Assembly (NCBI GenBank): GCA_034698045.1 | Contig: JAQGAU010000481.1 | Location: 1 to 27,402 of the forward strand | DNA from: Paramacrobiotus richtersi | Taxonomy: Eukaryota; Tardigrada; Eutardigrada; Parachela; Macrobiotidae | Reading direction: 5' to 3' | Length of the DNA: 27,402 nt | Part shown: positions 1 to 10,489 of the stretch, piece by piece | Numbering within the stretch: position 1 is the stretch's first letter | Layout of the letters: each line of letters begins with the position of its first letter | Position numbers and translations under genes: made by a program | The notes under the pieces: generated by a model | The model's input: the letters and a program-made list of their open reading frames with translations, nothing else | Told to the model about the DNA's origin: nothing | Database searches by the model: none

Positions 1-120
1 GTGCGATAGTGATGCGAGTCTGATGTCAATTCTGTGATGTGTTGCTTGTAGTTTGCATTTGCTGGTGTAGTCTAGTGTCTAATCCACTAGCCCTTGAATG
101 CCACTTGTTGGCTTGGCTAC

Positions 121-156
121 TGATGAATAAACTCAAACTGATGAATAAACTCAAAC
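121..156. repeat. 18-bp tandem duplication
   Basis: Two exact copies of TGATGAATAAACTCAAAC lie head to tail, followed by a partial third (TCAAAC-like). They sit just upstream of the ATG of the gag-like fragment at 170, so they may lie in the leader of that element. This is seen directly. Confidence 0.9.
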
Positions 157-169
157 TCAAACACCAACA

Positions 170-352
170 ATGGATTCAACCAATGTACGCACTTGCATCA
201 AGCAAGTACTTGAACCTCTACACCGGAATGTTTCACCTACTCCTGAAATCCAACTTATCGCACTCTTTGAAGGACTACCAACAACGCTCAAACCATCCTT
301 CATACTCGAAATGCCACGTACCATCAAGAACTTCGAACGTAAGCTATCGTAA
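170..352 (+). pseudogene. possible retrotransposon gag fragment
   Basis: A 60-codon reading frame opens with an ATG preceded by an A-rich leader and ends in TAA. Its second half reads FEGLPTTLKP followed by EMPRTIKNFERKL. Gag proteins of Ty3/gypsy elements often have this spacing: a short 'GLP' stretch, then a proline, then a helix of about 10 residues. No zinc knuckle or nucleocapsid region is visible, so at most this is a fragment. Nearby minus-strand gypsy remnants show that such elements are common here, but this piece is on the opposite strand. It could equally be a chance frame; the assignment rests on one short pattern. Confidence 0.22.
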
Positions 353-929
353 CGTTCCGAAATGACTAAGCGACAAGTTACAATGACATACAAACATTAT
401 ACACTTTCGGACGCTGATAGCGAATGAGTGGAAATGATAATTTTTAAGAATTTACGGGTGACGATGACGAATGTAACACAAGTGCACAAATTGAATTTTC
501 ATGGAGTTGCAACGACGGTTTGGATATAATTGAATTTCTGCCACGACTCCGCCACTACGACATAATATAGCAGTTTCTTTTTCAACAACAGTTGTTATAG
601 AACCATTTTGATTCGCATGCCAGATACCTTATTGTTTTGTCTACGATGCTGATTTAACAATTTTATTTTGAATGTCACGAGAATGACATGAGCTTTTCAA
701 AGTTGTCGGAGAATGTTCGAAATCTTATGAACCCAGGAATTCCTAGCATTGCCTTATCTTTAGGTAGTAATTCCGCACTACAGACGAGACAAGCGAGTGT
801 TCCGTTCTGCGACCGGCAGACCCGTATAGTTTAATTGTACGATCTCACCGTCGTTTTGACGCGTTCGTTTCCAAGATGTCGAACTACATTATTGCGAAAC
901 TAACAGTTTGCTGACAAGCTGAAGCGTAC

Positions 930-1367
930 TCAGAAACTGGCAACCATGTAAGATATGTTTGGATATGCTGAGCCCGCGCGATAGCCACCAATGGCATCAG
1001 ATGCTGTACTACGTGACACTGAGCTGGCCTCGAATGCGTCAAGTTCTGTCGCATTACTTGGAATATTAGGAAGTGACACGTATTGGTGGGATATTGGCCC
1101 CATTATCCCTCTACACCTGGGTTGTTTTTTATCCGGACCGGGGTTTGCGGGCCTGTAGTGGTCTGGATGACTGGCGTTTCCCTGGCTCGACGCAGTACCT
1201 GTCTGACATGCGGGCACTGTTTCTCGATACCCACATTCAGTACAACCTTCCTTGCCACATCTCCTCAGGACAGCGTCATTTACGAGTTTTAACGCTAGGG
1301 TTAAAACATTGCTGAAATCCATTGTCGGAAACTGGTATGCTTCAACCGGTTCGTCACTGGTTTGCAT
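930..1367 (-). pseudogene. Ty3/gypsy integrase N-terminal remnant
   Basis: This minus-strand frame of 145 codons has, at about residues 38-55, Cys pairs in the order C-GKEG-CTEC followed by VPACQTG, then a proline-rich stretch ending in GIMGPIS. Ty3/gypsy integrases have an HHCC zinc finger whose last half reads C-x2-C-Q, then a proline-rich linker, then a core opening with a D-x-x-GPL-like motif. The order and spacing fit, but the first Asp of the catalytic core is not present at the expected place and the His half of the finger is not seen. An RT trace on the same strand lies just upstream (1640-1800), which supports one decayed element read right to left. Confidence is moderate to low because the match is patchy. 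Confidence 0.38.
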
Positions 1368-1639
1368 CTGGTTGTACTACCATCACATCTGCAATCTAGT
1401 GGGCGAACAAATACTCCCAGTTATGAAGGCTGAAGCATCGCTTGTCCAACCTAGCCGCACTTCGTTCGCTGCTTCGCGCTCGGAAACTATTTTGGAGCGC
1501 ACTCACAGAATCTTGCTTAACAATAAAAGCCAGTCTTGCTCTCCTAGTCAGTGTCTGCTTTTCTCGCGGCTGCCATTCGCGATCTCCTGGGAGCATTGTC
1601 AGTGAAACAACAACACAGCATAACGCACTGAACAACACA

Positions 1640-1800
1640 TCACATTTTTGTAATGAACTGCTCACTGACGACCTGGTGTTGCGGGCGAGTTTTAGGATGC
1701 ATGATCATATCGTCACAAGACATATAGCACTGGTAAACCTCGAAGTCGGTGGAATTAACCTTCTGCTGGAGCAAGTTTACATCTGCCTTTGATGGAACAC
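1640..1800 (-). pseudogene. Ty3/gypsy reverse transcriptase active-site remnant
   Basis: The minus-strand frame contains CYMSCDDMIMHPKT followed by QH at the spacing expected for the RT catalytic motif YxDD, its hydrophobic strand, the S/P-K-T turn and the following H of Ty3/gypsy elements. One extra residue splits the Y-x-DD box, which would be inactivating. Upstream, LLQQKV resembles the helix before the motif. The rest of the RT is not readable in this frame. It lies upstream, in reading direction, of the integrase-like remnant at 930-1367, the order expected for a pol gene, but the RNase H between them is missing or unreadable. Confidence 0.35.
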
Positions 1801-1837
1801 ACTCTTCTGCATGGACAGCTAGTTTAGTACGGTGCAC

Positions 1838-3648
1838 CGGCTAACGTGTTACTACAGGAGGACATTTTTGCCGACGCTTTGAGCACCTGCTCTTTCACTT
1901 TCCAGACGTATTAATAAACTGGGGTCCGGCTTATCATTGATCAACATTTTGTTTTGAGGAGTACCACGGCTGTCAGCTGCGCTCAAATCAGGGTTTCGTT
2001 GATCTTGCTTCAGAGCTGGTCCGGAACTATCAGCAAATGGAACTTGTAAAACGATTTGAAGACCTGTCCCGCAGGGAAGACTGTGTCAGCAATGGAGAGT
2101 CAAACTACAAATTTTGCCGTTGTCAATATTTGGTCTGGTGACGAAACGTTAACGTTTGCTCCTTTTATCTTAAGTTAAAGCATATAAGGTAATGTTTCTA
2201 TGTTTCTTTAAAACTGCACAAGTTGTAAACAGGCGCGTTATAAACTGAATACATAGCTTTGCCTTGACGTATCCACGGTCTATTCACGTATTGCTGAATA
2301 CAGCGCGAACCTTTTCCCAAGGAAACCGTGTTTGCAGCATGAATTACGCCGTCACGATCTTATCGGATCTTCTTATGGTGCCATGGCCTCACCGCCTTTT
2401 TTTTGGTGCCAGAGGAAAATTAAACTATTTGGTCCGTCGTAACTTTTTCTAATTGGCCTTAATTGTTCACCAAATAACGGTTTTCTGCCGACTATATCGA
2501 CACATTTTAAAACTCAAGGTCGACATTCCCAGTTTTTACTGTAATGGTGCTTATACCAGTAGGAGCTGCGTTCGCACGTTCCACTTTAATATTACAAGGC
2601 ACACCGGACGCGGGAGATAAAATGGAAAATGTTGTAAATCTTATTGTTCTTCACCGGTCACCACTCTGCGGCATTATCAAGCTGTATGGCTAGTCAATAG
2701 GGCGACTGTCTGCTTTCTTTGGGAACGAGTATAGCTTTCGCATGTAACAAGCTTACGCTTAAGTTAGTAGTCGATCAATTCATGTTATTGGATCAATAAT
2801 GGCGCAGTGATTACTACGCACTGAACACACCCCGACAGACAATAAATAAACCAGCAACTGACTGATGTGGCGACCAAAACATGGACACTACGATATGTGC
2901 ATCGCTTCGTACACTGGATCGACGATCGGGGCTTTTCCAGATGCGACAGACTACTAAAATCTTTATGCTTAACGCATACAGACTTGTGCTTCTATTTGCT
3001 TATGTTCCTAGTCAGTGTGCACTAGTATACAGACAACCGTTTAAATTAAAGAATCAGCCGAAAATCTTTTGTTTGAAAATTTCCTTTATTGCTAACAGTA
3101 TAACGTTGGCACTGCTACCTGCAGATGAACGCATTGCATGCACATTTGAGCAATGGCTGTATTCACAACCTTCACGGTAGATCACATTCTAGCGCTGTGT
3201 AGCCTAGTTGCCTGATATACACCGTGTTTAGTTTCGGACATACAAATTAGACTATACTTGCCTATCTGTCCGCATGACGGAAGATTAGGCTGCGGGCTAT
3301 CGTTTATTCCCCATACGATAGCAATATGTTGTGGATCTTGTTACCGAAGCCGCTGGTACACAAGATTGTCTAGGAAGACATCTGCTTGTGGCTAACGCTA
3401 TACGCATTTGACGGCAAGCCATGGTAAGGCGTTCTGATTGAAAACGATAGAGTTCGGAGAGTATACAAGCAATATAGCAATATTGATGATACAATTACGA
3501 TAAGCGTAGTTTACGGGAATCACCGTAACAAGAGTTACAGGACCACTCAAAAATACAATGTTGAAATTAAAATGCTGCGTGTAGCGACGATAATACGGGA
3601 CTCAGCATCGTTGCGTCCGTGTGTGCGGAACGCTCCAGGGCCAGGAGC
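1838..3648. other. no recognisable gene
   Basis: Nothing here could be assigned. The longest plus-strand frame is 2881-3180 (99 codons, ATG to TAG). It has hydrophobic patches (LVLLFAYV and IANSITLALL) but no motif I recognise, and could be chance. No tandem repeats, long inverted repeats or RNA genes were seen. Confidence 0.5.
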
Positions 3649-4560
3649 TCATTCTAAAGTTCTGTCATTTCCAGCATCTTGTCGGTTTAATTTAACCCAA
3701 ATAGGTGTCTCTGGCAACATCGTCCGGAATTCCTCGAATGCATGCAGTTGTTCCGTTTTCCAGCCAGCTTCGACATCACGATCTGCGGACAACAAGAGTG
3801 ACAATAGCCTCAGTGCCTTTGCGTAAAGTTGATAAACTTTATGTAGTAATTTGCCGACCCCAAGAAACACCTTAGGTCACGTATCGTTTGTGGTTCTGGA
3901 AAATTTCTTACTGCATTATTTTCGCTGGATCGCATTTTATGCATTCCTTGGTTACTTTTTGAGTTAGGAAACAAAGTTCTGTTACACTTCATTGGCTGTA
4001 TCGTTATTGCGGAAATTCTTAATGATTCAAACCTGGCTGTCATTTGTTCAAAATCTCCCCAATCATTGACCGCGTAGACAATGATATCATCGAGATTTAT
4101 TAGAACACCGTAATGTTTAAGGTTTTTCAATGCTTTCAATATATCGCCGCCCGAAACGTGACTCGCTTTCATCAAGGAAAACAGCATCCTAAGGAATTCA
4201 CACAATCCCTTGAGGGTGCAAAATGCCGTCTTGTTAATAAAATTTTTGTAAACTCTGAATTGCCAAAATCCTGAGGCACAATCTATTCCGGTGAGATATG
4301 ATGATCTTGGCATTGCAATCCTGTCCAATCGATCATGGGTACGCGTTTATTTTTTTACAAATTAATGTAGCCGAATCTTCCACTGCCATCATTTTTTTGT
4401 GCCATCACCACCAGAAAACTCCATGGTGAGGATGACAGGCAAACTATGCCTTTATCCAACATTACTTCGACGTGCTTGGACAGCATCTTTCTTTCTAACC
4501 AAGATGTCCTCGTTCGCAAACATTTGATCGGCAAATGGTTTCCTGTATCGATTATTTCAT
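3649..4560 (-). pseudogene. Ty3/gypsy reverse transcriptase to RNase H start (broken)
   Basis: Read right to left, this follows a gypsy RT almost end to end. Near 4558-4370 come a D-T-G/P-I-K opening and the SPWSF-V-V box with a basic-D-G-S/R-F turn. Near 4328-3810 (172 codons) come LTGIDCASGFWQ (first catalytic Asp), KTAFCT, GLCEFLRM, LINLDDIIVYA (catalytic DD) and RDLRCFLGSANYY. Near 3870-3649 the linker into RNase H appears with W-x2-EQ-x2-AFEEF. The pieces are in different frames: one break lies near 4330-4370 (TAA plus shift) and another near 3860-3810. The DD pair is intact but preceded by N-L where Y-L/V/M is usual. No LTRs were identified. It is a decayed copy beyond doubt; the exact clade is open. 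Confidence 0.85.
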
Positions 4561-4910
4561 GGTTAGCCCCACCTCACCCCCCATACGGTCTGCGCTTAGT
4601 CGGACAAGTATCTTATTGACCAGCGACTGGAGAATCGTACAGAGAATACTGTAAAACGCTATTTATATGGTGCAAGATATGAACATAAATCAAAGATATG
4701 ACCAATTGCGAGCAGGCATACGAGCAAGCCGTAACAAGATTCCCTATTACACCTTCCTCTTTTCAAACATGAAAAATCCCGCTTTCGATGGAAAACTAAA
4801 GTGTTTAACATAACACAAAAAAAGAATTAAAAAAGTGCATACACCATTAGGAAAAATTACGGGTTGCCACTCACACCACATTCGATAATAACCAGTTTCA
4901 TGTAGTCAAA

Positions 4911-5110
4911 GTTCGCTCAAATTGGAGCTTCTGTCAACAGTCGTCTCAGTTCGGTAAATGCTTCGTTTTGCTATTGTTGCCAGTTCTTTTCTACATCCCG
5001 ACCACCCGCTGTCAGATACGTTGACGGCCGGATAACTTTGGCATAGTTTTTCATAAATGTACGGTAGTAATTCCTTTCGTTTTGCCCCGACATGTTAGAC
5101 GTTTCTGACG
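4911..5110 (-). pseudogene. second Ty3/gypsy fragment (RT end/RNase H start)
   Basis: The minus strand reads NYYRTFMKNYAKVIRP, then YLT, then DVEKNWQQ, and after a TAG continues as QNEAFTELRRLLTEAPI. This is the conserved junction between the RT thumb and RNase H of Ty3/gypsy elements: N-Y-Y-R-x-F-I, then W-x4-Q-x-AF-x2-L, then A/S-P. It is clearly not the same copy as the fragment at 3649-4560, because it repeats the same protein segment with a different sequence. Both are on the minus strand, so two elements or a tandem duplication lie head to tail. One in-frame stop breaks it and upstream RT motifs are not visible. Confidence 0.7.
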
Positions 5111-5392
5111 CTGTGACCAGGCTGGGTTGCATCTGGATAACCGATGACTTGAATACCATGGTTGTTACTTTCATAGCCTGGTTCGAATTTGTCGACTGGC
5201 GAAACATATATAGCAAATGTATGAACGTCTTTCATAGGTCCTCATCATTTCATGTACGTTCTGCTAAATCCTATGGAGGTCAGATCATGTGGCAGTTGTT
5301 TGGGACCGCGTTGTTGCCGCAAAAACAAAAGTTTTTGCAGGACAATATATGCATGCAAATATTAAAGTAAATGCATGTGGAGTTGTCAATGG

Positions 5393-5786
5393 TCGCGTAT
5401 AAAGTACAGGGAAGAAACGCAGCAAATTTCGTTTTATTTTACTGATTTCAAGCCAATGAAAACACGGGATGAACTTTTCGGTGGACGTCCAAAGGCCTGT
5501 AGGCTTCTTAATCAAACTAATCCGCTAAACAGCGAAGCAGAAGGAATTCCCTTAGGATCAACTTGCGAAGTCTATCCGAGTTCCGTTGATATTAGTTCCG
5601 TTGATATTAAGGGTTATTTTGGTATTGCACATGTCCGCTTACCTTTACAAGTGGATTTATCTTGACTTGTGTTAACGCAACGGTTAGGAAATTGTTAGCA
5701 GTCATTATGTAGTATGTTTCCACACTGAGGGTAAACGACCTTTTAGCGAGGTGTACACAACCCCTGAATTTCCTGTTGCGAGTTAG
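5393..5786 (+). pseudogene. Polinton/adintovirus-type protein-primed DNA polymerase B fragment
   Basis: The plus-strand frame from 5393 to the TGA at 5663 contains TRDELFGGRPKACRL, then an acidic patch, then TCEVYPSS and DIKGYFGIAHVRLP. In PolB of Polintons/Mavericks and adintoviruses a FFGGRTNA-like box, the palm motif A (D-x2-SLYPS) and a YFG-[IL]-x-[KH]-x2-[VL] strand follow in this order. After a frame change near 5660 the series continues to 5786 with VVCFHTEGKRPFSEVYTTPEF, a Cys/His-Thr segment of the same domain. The motif A catalytic core itself is not seen; the sequence jumps from EAEGIP to STCEVYP. A 15-bp tandem duplication (5581-5610) lies inside. The protein would copy the element's DNA from a terminal-protein primer; this copy is dead. 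Confidence 0.62.
5581..5610. repeat. 15-bp tandem duplication inside the PolB fragment
   Basis: TTCCGTTGATATTAG is followed directly by TTCCGTTGATATTAA. It keeps the reading frame and repeats five residues (V-D-I-S-S then V-D-I-K). It is seen directly and is probably a recent slippage event in dead DNA. Confidence 0.9.
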
Positions 5787-6263
5787 GTTATCATTACGAA
5801 TGGAAACATCGTGCGATAACAAGTATCCCATGACACTTCCCTTCTAAAAGGAATAAAAGATCGTAGGTCTTTATTGCGTGTGGGATAGCGATCCGGTCGT
5901 GGACGAAAGTGGTAAGATTCTATGCTACAGCACGATAGCACACACTTATAATAAATCCGCCATTACAATGGTGGCTCCATAGGGCGTGTTACTTTGGGTA
6001 ACACACTCTGCGATCAGCAAAGGGGATACTACCAACGTTATGCGTTGTTCTTCAACAACTTCAGATGCGGACTTGCCTTTGTGATGGTATCTGACCTCTG
6101 CATATCCTACCACGAAGCTCTCAGCGTACGATCAACGATATAAGGATTGTTTAGCAATATCTTTTGCGGCATACGTCTTATGTGTGGCTGATGCGAATAA
6201 AGAATACGCTATCGTGCATAACAACGCCAGATTAGCGACAAAAGTCTGTGCAAACCGGTAATC

Positions 6264-6420
6264 CGATAGATCTTCTTTGTATGAAATAGAAAATTACTAC
6301 TGTTACGACTGCGGCAAGCCGTTCACTCTAAAATTACGGATGTGGAGGATTCTGCACGCTGTGCTATCGCGCAAAAGAGGTTTGGAATCGCTGTACTGTG
6401 TATAACGCTCGTCCTCTTTT
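6264..6420 (+). pseudogene. probable zinc-binding segment of a Polinton-type PolB
   Basis: One frame reads ENYYCYDCGKPFTLK (Cys codons at 6301 and 6310). The frame one base over continues as GCGGFCTLCYRAKEVWNRC (Cys codons at 6341, 6353 and 6362). A YYC-x2-C box, a Cys/His cluster and a CxxC follow each other in the N-terminal half of PolB proteins of metazoan Polintons, where several such zinc-binding repeats precede the exonuclease domain. A frameshift separates the halves (about 6320-6338). If right, this N-terminal piece lies downstream of a more C-terminal piece (5393-5786), so the two come from different copies or from a rearrangement. A RING finger is the main alternative. Confidence 0.4.
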
Positions 6421-8308
6421 GGGAGGATAATTTTCTAATCCCGTGCAAAAATGGTCTCAAACAGGAGCCAGGCAAGAACATTATCATGTCATAATTTTAC
6501 AGATACAAAATCGGGTGCCATGGATTGATTAGTATTCATGGACATCTCAAGCCATGCAATTCTTAAAAAATATCAAGCATTAACCAGCTTGAGTACTGTG
6601 TGCACTATCATAGCTGCATGTTGCAAAGGGCTTCGTTTTAACGAAAAGTTACTTTGATCTGTAGTCATTTTTGGAATTTCTGCTGTATGCATAAATTCGT
6701 TCGGTGGTCGGTATTATAAAGCGACAGTGAGAATGAGTAGGATTTTGCAACGTAAAGCAGAATCCGTTAAAGCACCATCACAGTAACAAAGGAACAACCT
6801 TAAAAGTGTACAAGCTTTTGTTATGCAAATAGTTTGCATTACTGGTTTATTTTTGTCTGAACAAACTTCTTTTTCTGCAATTCACATCTTGGTAAAGCAA
6901 AGCTAATGTTATTCGGAAAACCAACAAATTACGCGGCAGAGATACCTGAAGTCGGACAGGTTACATCTGAAGGACATTTATTTCCTATGCTGTTGAAGAT
7001 TTAGGAAGGAAGGCTGTGGATGGACTGCTTTACAAAGATCTGTTGGAAATATGTGAAATCTGAGCGACGATTTCATTAAATTTCAAGGAATCCGCGAACA
7101 AGAAAGCATAAAGGGGATCATACTTACTATGCTGGTATGGATACGGATCGGCATATTGTTATCGGAAAGATGAAAACAATATACGATGCGATACACAATA
7201 CGATGACTTTCTACATAACCTTGCCCAGCTCAGCCTCACTCGACCTCAGCTATTTTCATCAGAATGAACTTGAGAGTGTAGTACACAGCTTGCTCGCGCT
7301 ACAGACTTGGATGGAAGTCGGGCCTGTCGGAACTTATACTCTCACCGCTGTAGTTATGTGTAAACACAGTGAGAAACGGGTCGAGTCGTTGACTGATAAG
7401 GCTTTAAAAATGTAAGTAGATTGTTGGAAGGCCGGAAAATCTATTAATCTAGAAGACTACAGGTGAAAGCGTTACAAGGAAAAATGTTCCCTGTATGTGT
7501 CTCGCTAGGCACACAACAGCAGAGACGGGAGCAAACCTGAGTTAAAATGTTCAGAGTTTGCGCGGTGTGCAGTTCTGAAAAACAAATTTGCACCTGAAAC
7601 TACTGTTATTTTTTATATGAACTTTTGAAATGGTTAGGTTTGTGTGGGAGGCTTCAAACAGATTAGGGCCGACTTCTTTGTAACAGGAGCGTTAATAGGC
7701 TGGTCAAAGAAAGGGAAAAAAATTATTTTTGTCAGAAAATGACGACAACAACGCGTTCGCAAGCCAAGCAAGTTATTCGCTATTAATGCGAAAAAAGTTG
7801 GCATCTGTTTAGTGCGTGGCTTTAGCCACTATGATGCGAGCATTTAGAAAATATGAGTTAGTTCAAAGAAAATAGTGTTCATTCATCCCCCGGATACCCA
7901 CCTAAAAATGCATGAAAAACGGTTTTGTTCTCCATTTCGGATAGTCGCTGGAAAATTTTGCTTTGGAAAACCATGTCTGCAACGTTTCGTGCCTAGTGGG
8001 TTCCTTGCCGTATCCGTATACATCCTTGTTGTCAATGAGCATTGACTTGAGATAAGCCAAAATTTTGACTCCCTCTGACATACCCTATTCTGCCACCAGC
8101 CCCGTCTTGTCCTCGGGATAAGTCCAAGCCAGCGAATGGCGCTAACTTTCTCCGCATCACTCCACTCGTTCCACGTTCCTTGGAGGCGTTGGATAAACAC
8201 AAATTCAGCAAATATTCGGATTTTAGGATTGGACACCATAACCAGTTGCCCAGCAATACATAAAATTTATTTAGCGACTGATGTTCGAACACGCCGGAAC
8301 AGCGATAG
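6421..8308. other. mostly empty, with two unassigned short frames
   Basis: At 6971-7063 (+) a short frame reads YAVEDLGRKAVDGLLYKDL before a TGA. A GRKAV..LL..G/D pattern occurs in a small basic protein of some Polinton-type elements, but one helix is not enough for a call. At 7137-7415 (+) an ATG-initiated frame of 92 codons (start MDTDRHIVIGKM) shows no motif I know. The remainder has no repeats or RNA genes that I can see. Confidence 0.3.
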
Positions 8309-9110
8309 CACACAATTTTCAATTGCTTCGAATCTGGAGAAGTTCGTAGTCGCTTCACCTTTTGCAAACTACAAAAGAGACCTCTGAAGTTACAGCTTTC
8401 CGACCTGGAAGAAATTATGCCTACTGTGTTCATGCCTGACCAGTTTGGCCTCTTTCGGTTTAGGAACGCGCTGATCCTAAAGGAAGTCTCAAACAATGCG
8501 CTGTCGTTTTTGAAGGAAAGCGGGCCTGACGATGTCAAGGGAGAGTGTGTAAGCTGCGACAGACCGTATTCTCGTTGTTGACCGGCGAAAAGTGTGCAGG
8601 TTGGGAAACTAGCCGTTTATGAAGCTAATCGTAAGTTCTTGCAGAAAATTTGGCAAAGCGAGCATTTAAATACATTTTTGTAATATCGAAACAGTGTCTG
8701 GGATGGATCGTGTGTAGTGACACCGTTGCAGAAGAATTACATGAAAGTTCCTATTATGTTCGAAGCTGACCGTCTACTGGTAGTGCGATATATCCGCTGG
8801 ATAAACTGGTGAGGAGTGGATGGGATCTACACGAGATGCTGAAACTCCAGCTCCCAATATTTTTGAAGGGCCAGCTGGAAAACGACGGGTCCTTGCTGGC
8901 TAACGTCATGTGGTTCTTTTTCGCAGACGGTGCGTGGCAGATGCCGTCAATTCACATTGTTTGTCGCCTGCGGGCCGTGCATTCGCATGCGACCGAAAAA
9001 TCTTAGGAAACATCAAGCTGTTTGGTTGACGGGCTGGCCGAAGCATTGGCTATACGCCTGAAAACTGCAGAGAACGAGAACGATCGAGTCGCAAAACGTT
9101 TACGATTCTA
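8309..9110 (+). pseudogene. unrecognised coding-like region, frameshifted
   Basis: From 8309 to the TGA at 8579-8581 the plus strand is open without an ATG at its head. It has a natural-looking composition, including LSDLEEIMPTVFMPD, FGLFRFRNALILKEV and SFLKESGPDDVKGECVSC. The adjacent frame continues with GKLAVYEANRKFLQKIWQ up to a GTAAGT at about 8630 that could be a splice donor. Further on, 9022-9109 has LAEALAIRLKTAENENDRVAKR, a charged heptad-like helix. I do not recognise the family. A longer minus-strand frame (8032-8538) overlaps it but has a Ser/Cys/Arg-rich, unnatural composition. The region may be a decayed exon set or part of a mobile element. Confidence 0.3.
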
Positions 9111-9500
9111 GGTACATCGAAATAGTGGCCTGAGCACCGGACTAGGTTACATCTAATAAAGAATGCATAGGCATGGGTTCCTCTAAAGAGCAATTAAACC
9201 GACTACTCTTTACACAGTTGCGACGCTTTCCATTACTTACATCACGCCGTGGCTAATCCGAACACCAAAAGTCCTACTAACCGTTGAACTATGAAAAACA
9301 TGCCACGTTGAGCACATGTAGTAGCAAGCCATTGCTGTTTGACGCTTTGTTTTTGTAACAAAGCGGATGTGTCATGGTATACATGTCTAGCACATGTTAC
9401 CATCGTGTTTACCATGTGCATGTATCGTGTTAGCAATGTTCGTTGACTGGCCCTGCGGCCAGGTTTCATAATTGCTGTCTCACATGTCTTACAGTCTCAC

Positions 9501-9537
9501 ATCTAGTATATAATGAGCTAGCCTCATTATACTAGAT
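9501..9537. repeat. 37-bp near-perfect palindrome
   Basis: ATCTAGTATA-TA-ATGAG pairs with CTCATTATACTAGAT around a CTAGC loop. All 15 bases of the right arm pair, with one 2-base bulge in the left arm. It is AT-rich and contains TATA and CTAG. It could be a hairpin or the relic of a small palindromic insertion; no function is implied. Confidence 0.8.
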
Positions 9538-9593
9538 AGACTAGTCTAGAAATGGATTAAAGTAGCTACTTACCTAATATCATTCCATTTCAG

Positions 9594-9782
9594 ATGCATA
9601 CGTTGAAGAGAAACGCTTTCGTAAAAACTTATCGAGGTCTGTGCTGCAGCAGCGAACTGGTTTTCCGTACGGGTCAAAAACATGTACTGCGTTTCCAGGG
9701 CGGTGGGCGAAAACAGCCAGCCAATGACTTCCCGGTGTATGAGCGGGATCTGTATGGATCGTGCATGCCGCAGGGAGGTTAG
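9594..9782 (+). other. unrecognised 62-codon frame after a splice-acceptor-like site
   Basis: The frame starts with ATG directly after TTCCATTTCAG, a good 3' splice-site pattern, and ends with TAG at 9780. It includes GRKQPANDFPVYERDLYGS. I recognise no family. The acceptor suggests it could be an exon, but no matching donor or upstream exon was identified. Confidence 0.2.
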
Positions 9783-10489
9783 TTATGGTAGTACACTGTA
9801 CATAGTAGTAGTTGGAGGTGCACGCTGCTGAAACTCATCCGCTGCGTAGACACCGCGGGAAGCTTGCCTGAGGGTGTCGTTTGAGGTAATGAGGTCACGG
9901 ATTTGCTGCTAGTCCACTGATATTGCAACTAAGCCGAGAAGTCACACACTATCTGACGGGAGTGATCAAATTCAACTAGCGAGCCAAAGGACAGTCACAC
10001 AAGCATCATGTAGGTTTTTGGCAGTAGTGTATCAAAGGATACCTTAGTCCCCAAGTTTTCAGAGCGAATTAATGTCAGTGGGCCAATCCTTCTGTGCCGC
10101 GAGCAAGTTCAAATGCATAAACGGTGTAACCCTGCGCATAAGTAGTCCGATCTAACATAGATGATTCGCTTGGACAGCTCGTTCGGTTATCGGTAAAGTC
10201 ACAGTTGTTGGATTCGGCAGGAAACGATTTCTCATCACATTCTATACTGATTTGTTGGACGCGGCAATGATAGAATTTGTAGGGGTTGGTTGCCATCGTT
10301 CCCTTGCAACGAGCAAACCGAGCAAATGCCACGAATACAACCTTCGGTAGCTGGCCGACAACAATATTACTCTTGGTGTGCGTCTGCGTGCCGTTGGCGA
10401 TGTCGTATGCTCAGATGCCTGTCCGATCCATTTGATAATGTGTTTATTGCTGTACCATAGTCTAGTAAGTTTGATAATTGGTTGTCTTT
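9783..10489. other. no recognisable gene
   Basis: I found no supported coding region, repeat or RNA gene. Overlapping short minus-strand frames (10075-10562) have no recognisable motif. Confidence 0.5.

Noticed and set aside
2881..3180. 99-codon plus-strand frame as a membrane protein
   Set aside because: The hydrophobic patches are weak, no family is seen and its length is within chance for this composition.
6264..6420. RING finger of an inhibitor-of-apoptosis protein
   Set aside because: The Cys spacing partly fits, but no BIR domain is near, a frameshift is needed and the YYC-x2-C opening fits a PolB zinc segment better.
8032..8538. 168-codon minus-strand frame
   Set aside because: It is the longest frame locally but is rich in Ser, Cys and Arg with no motif. 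The overlapping plus-strand frames look more like protein, so I treat it as an antisense shadow.
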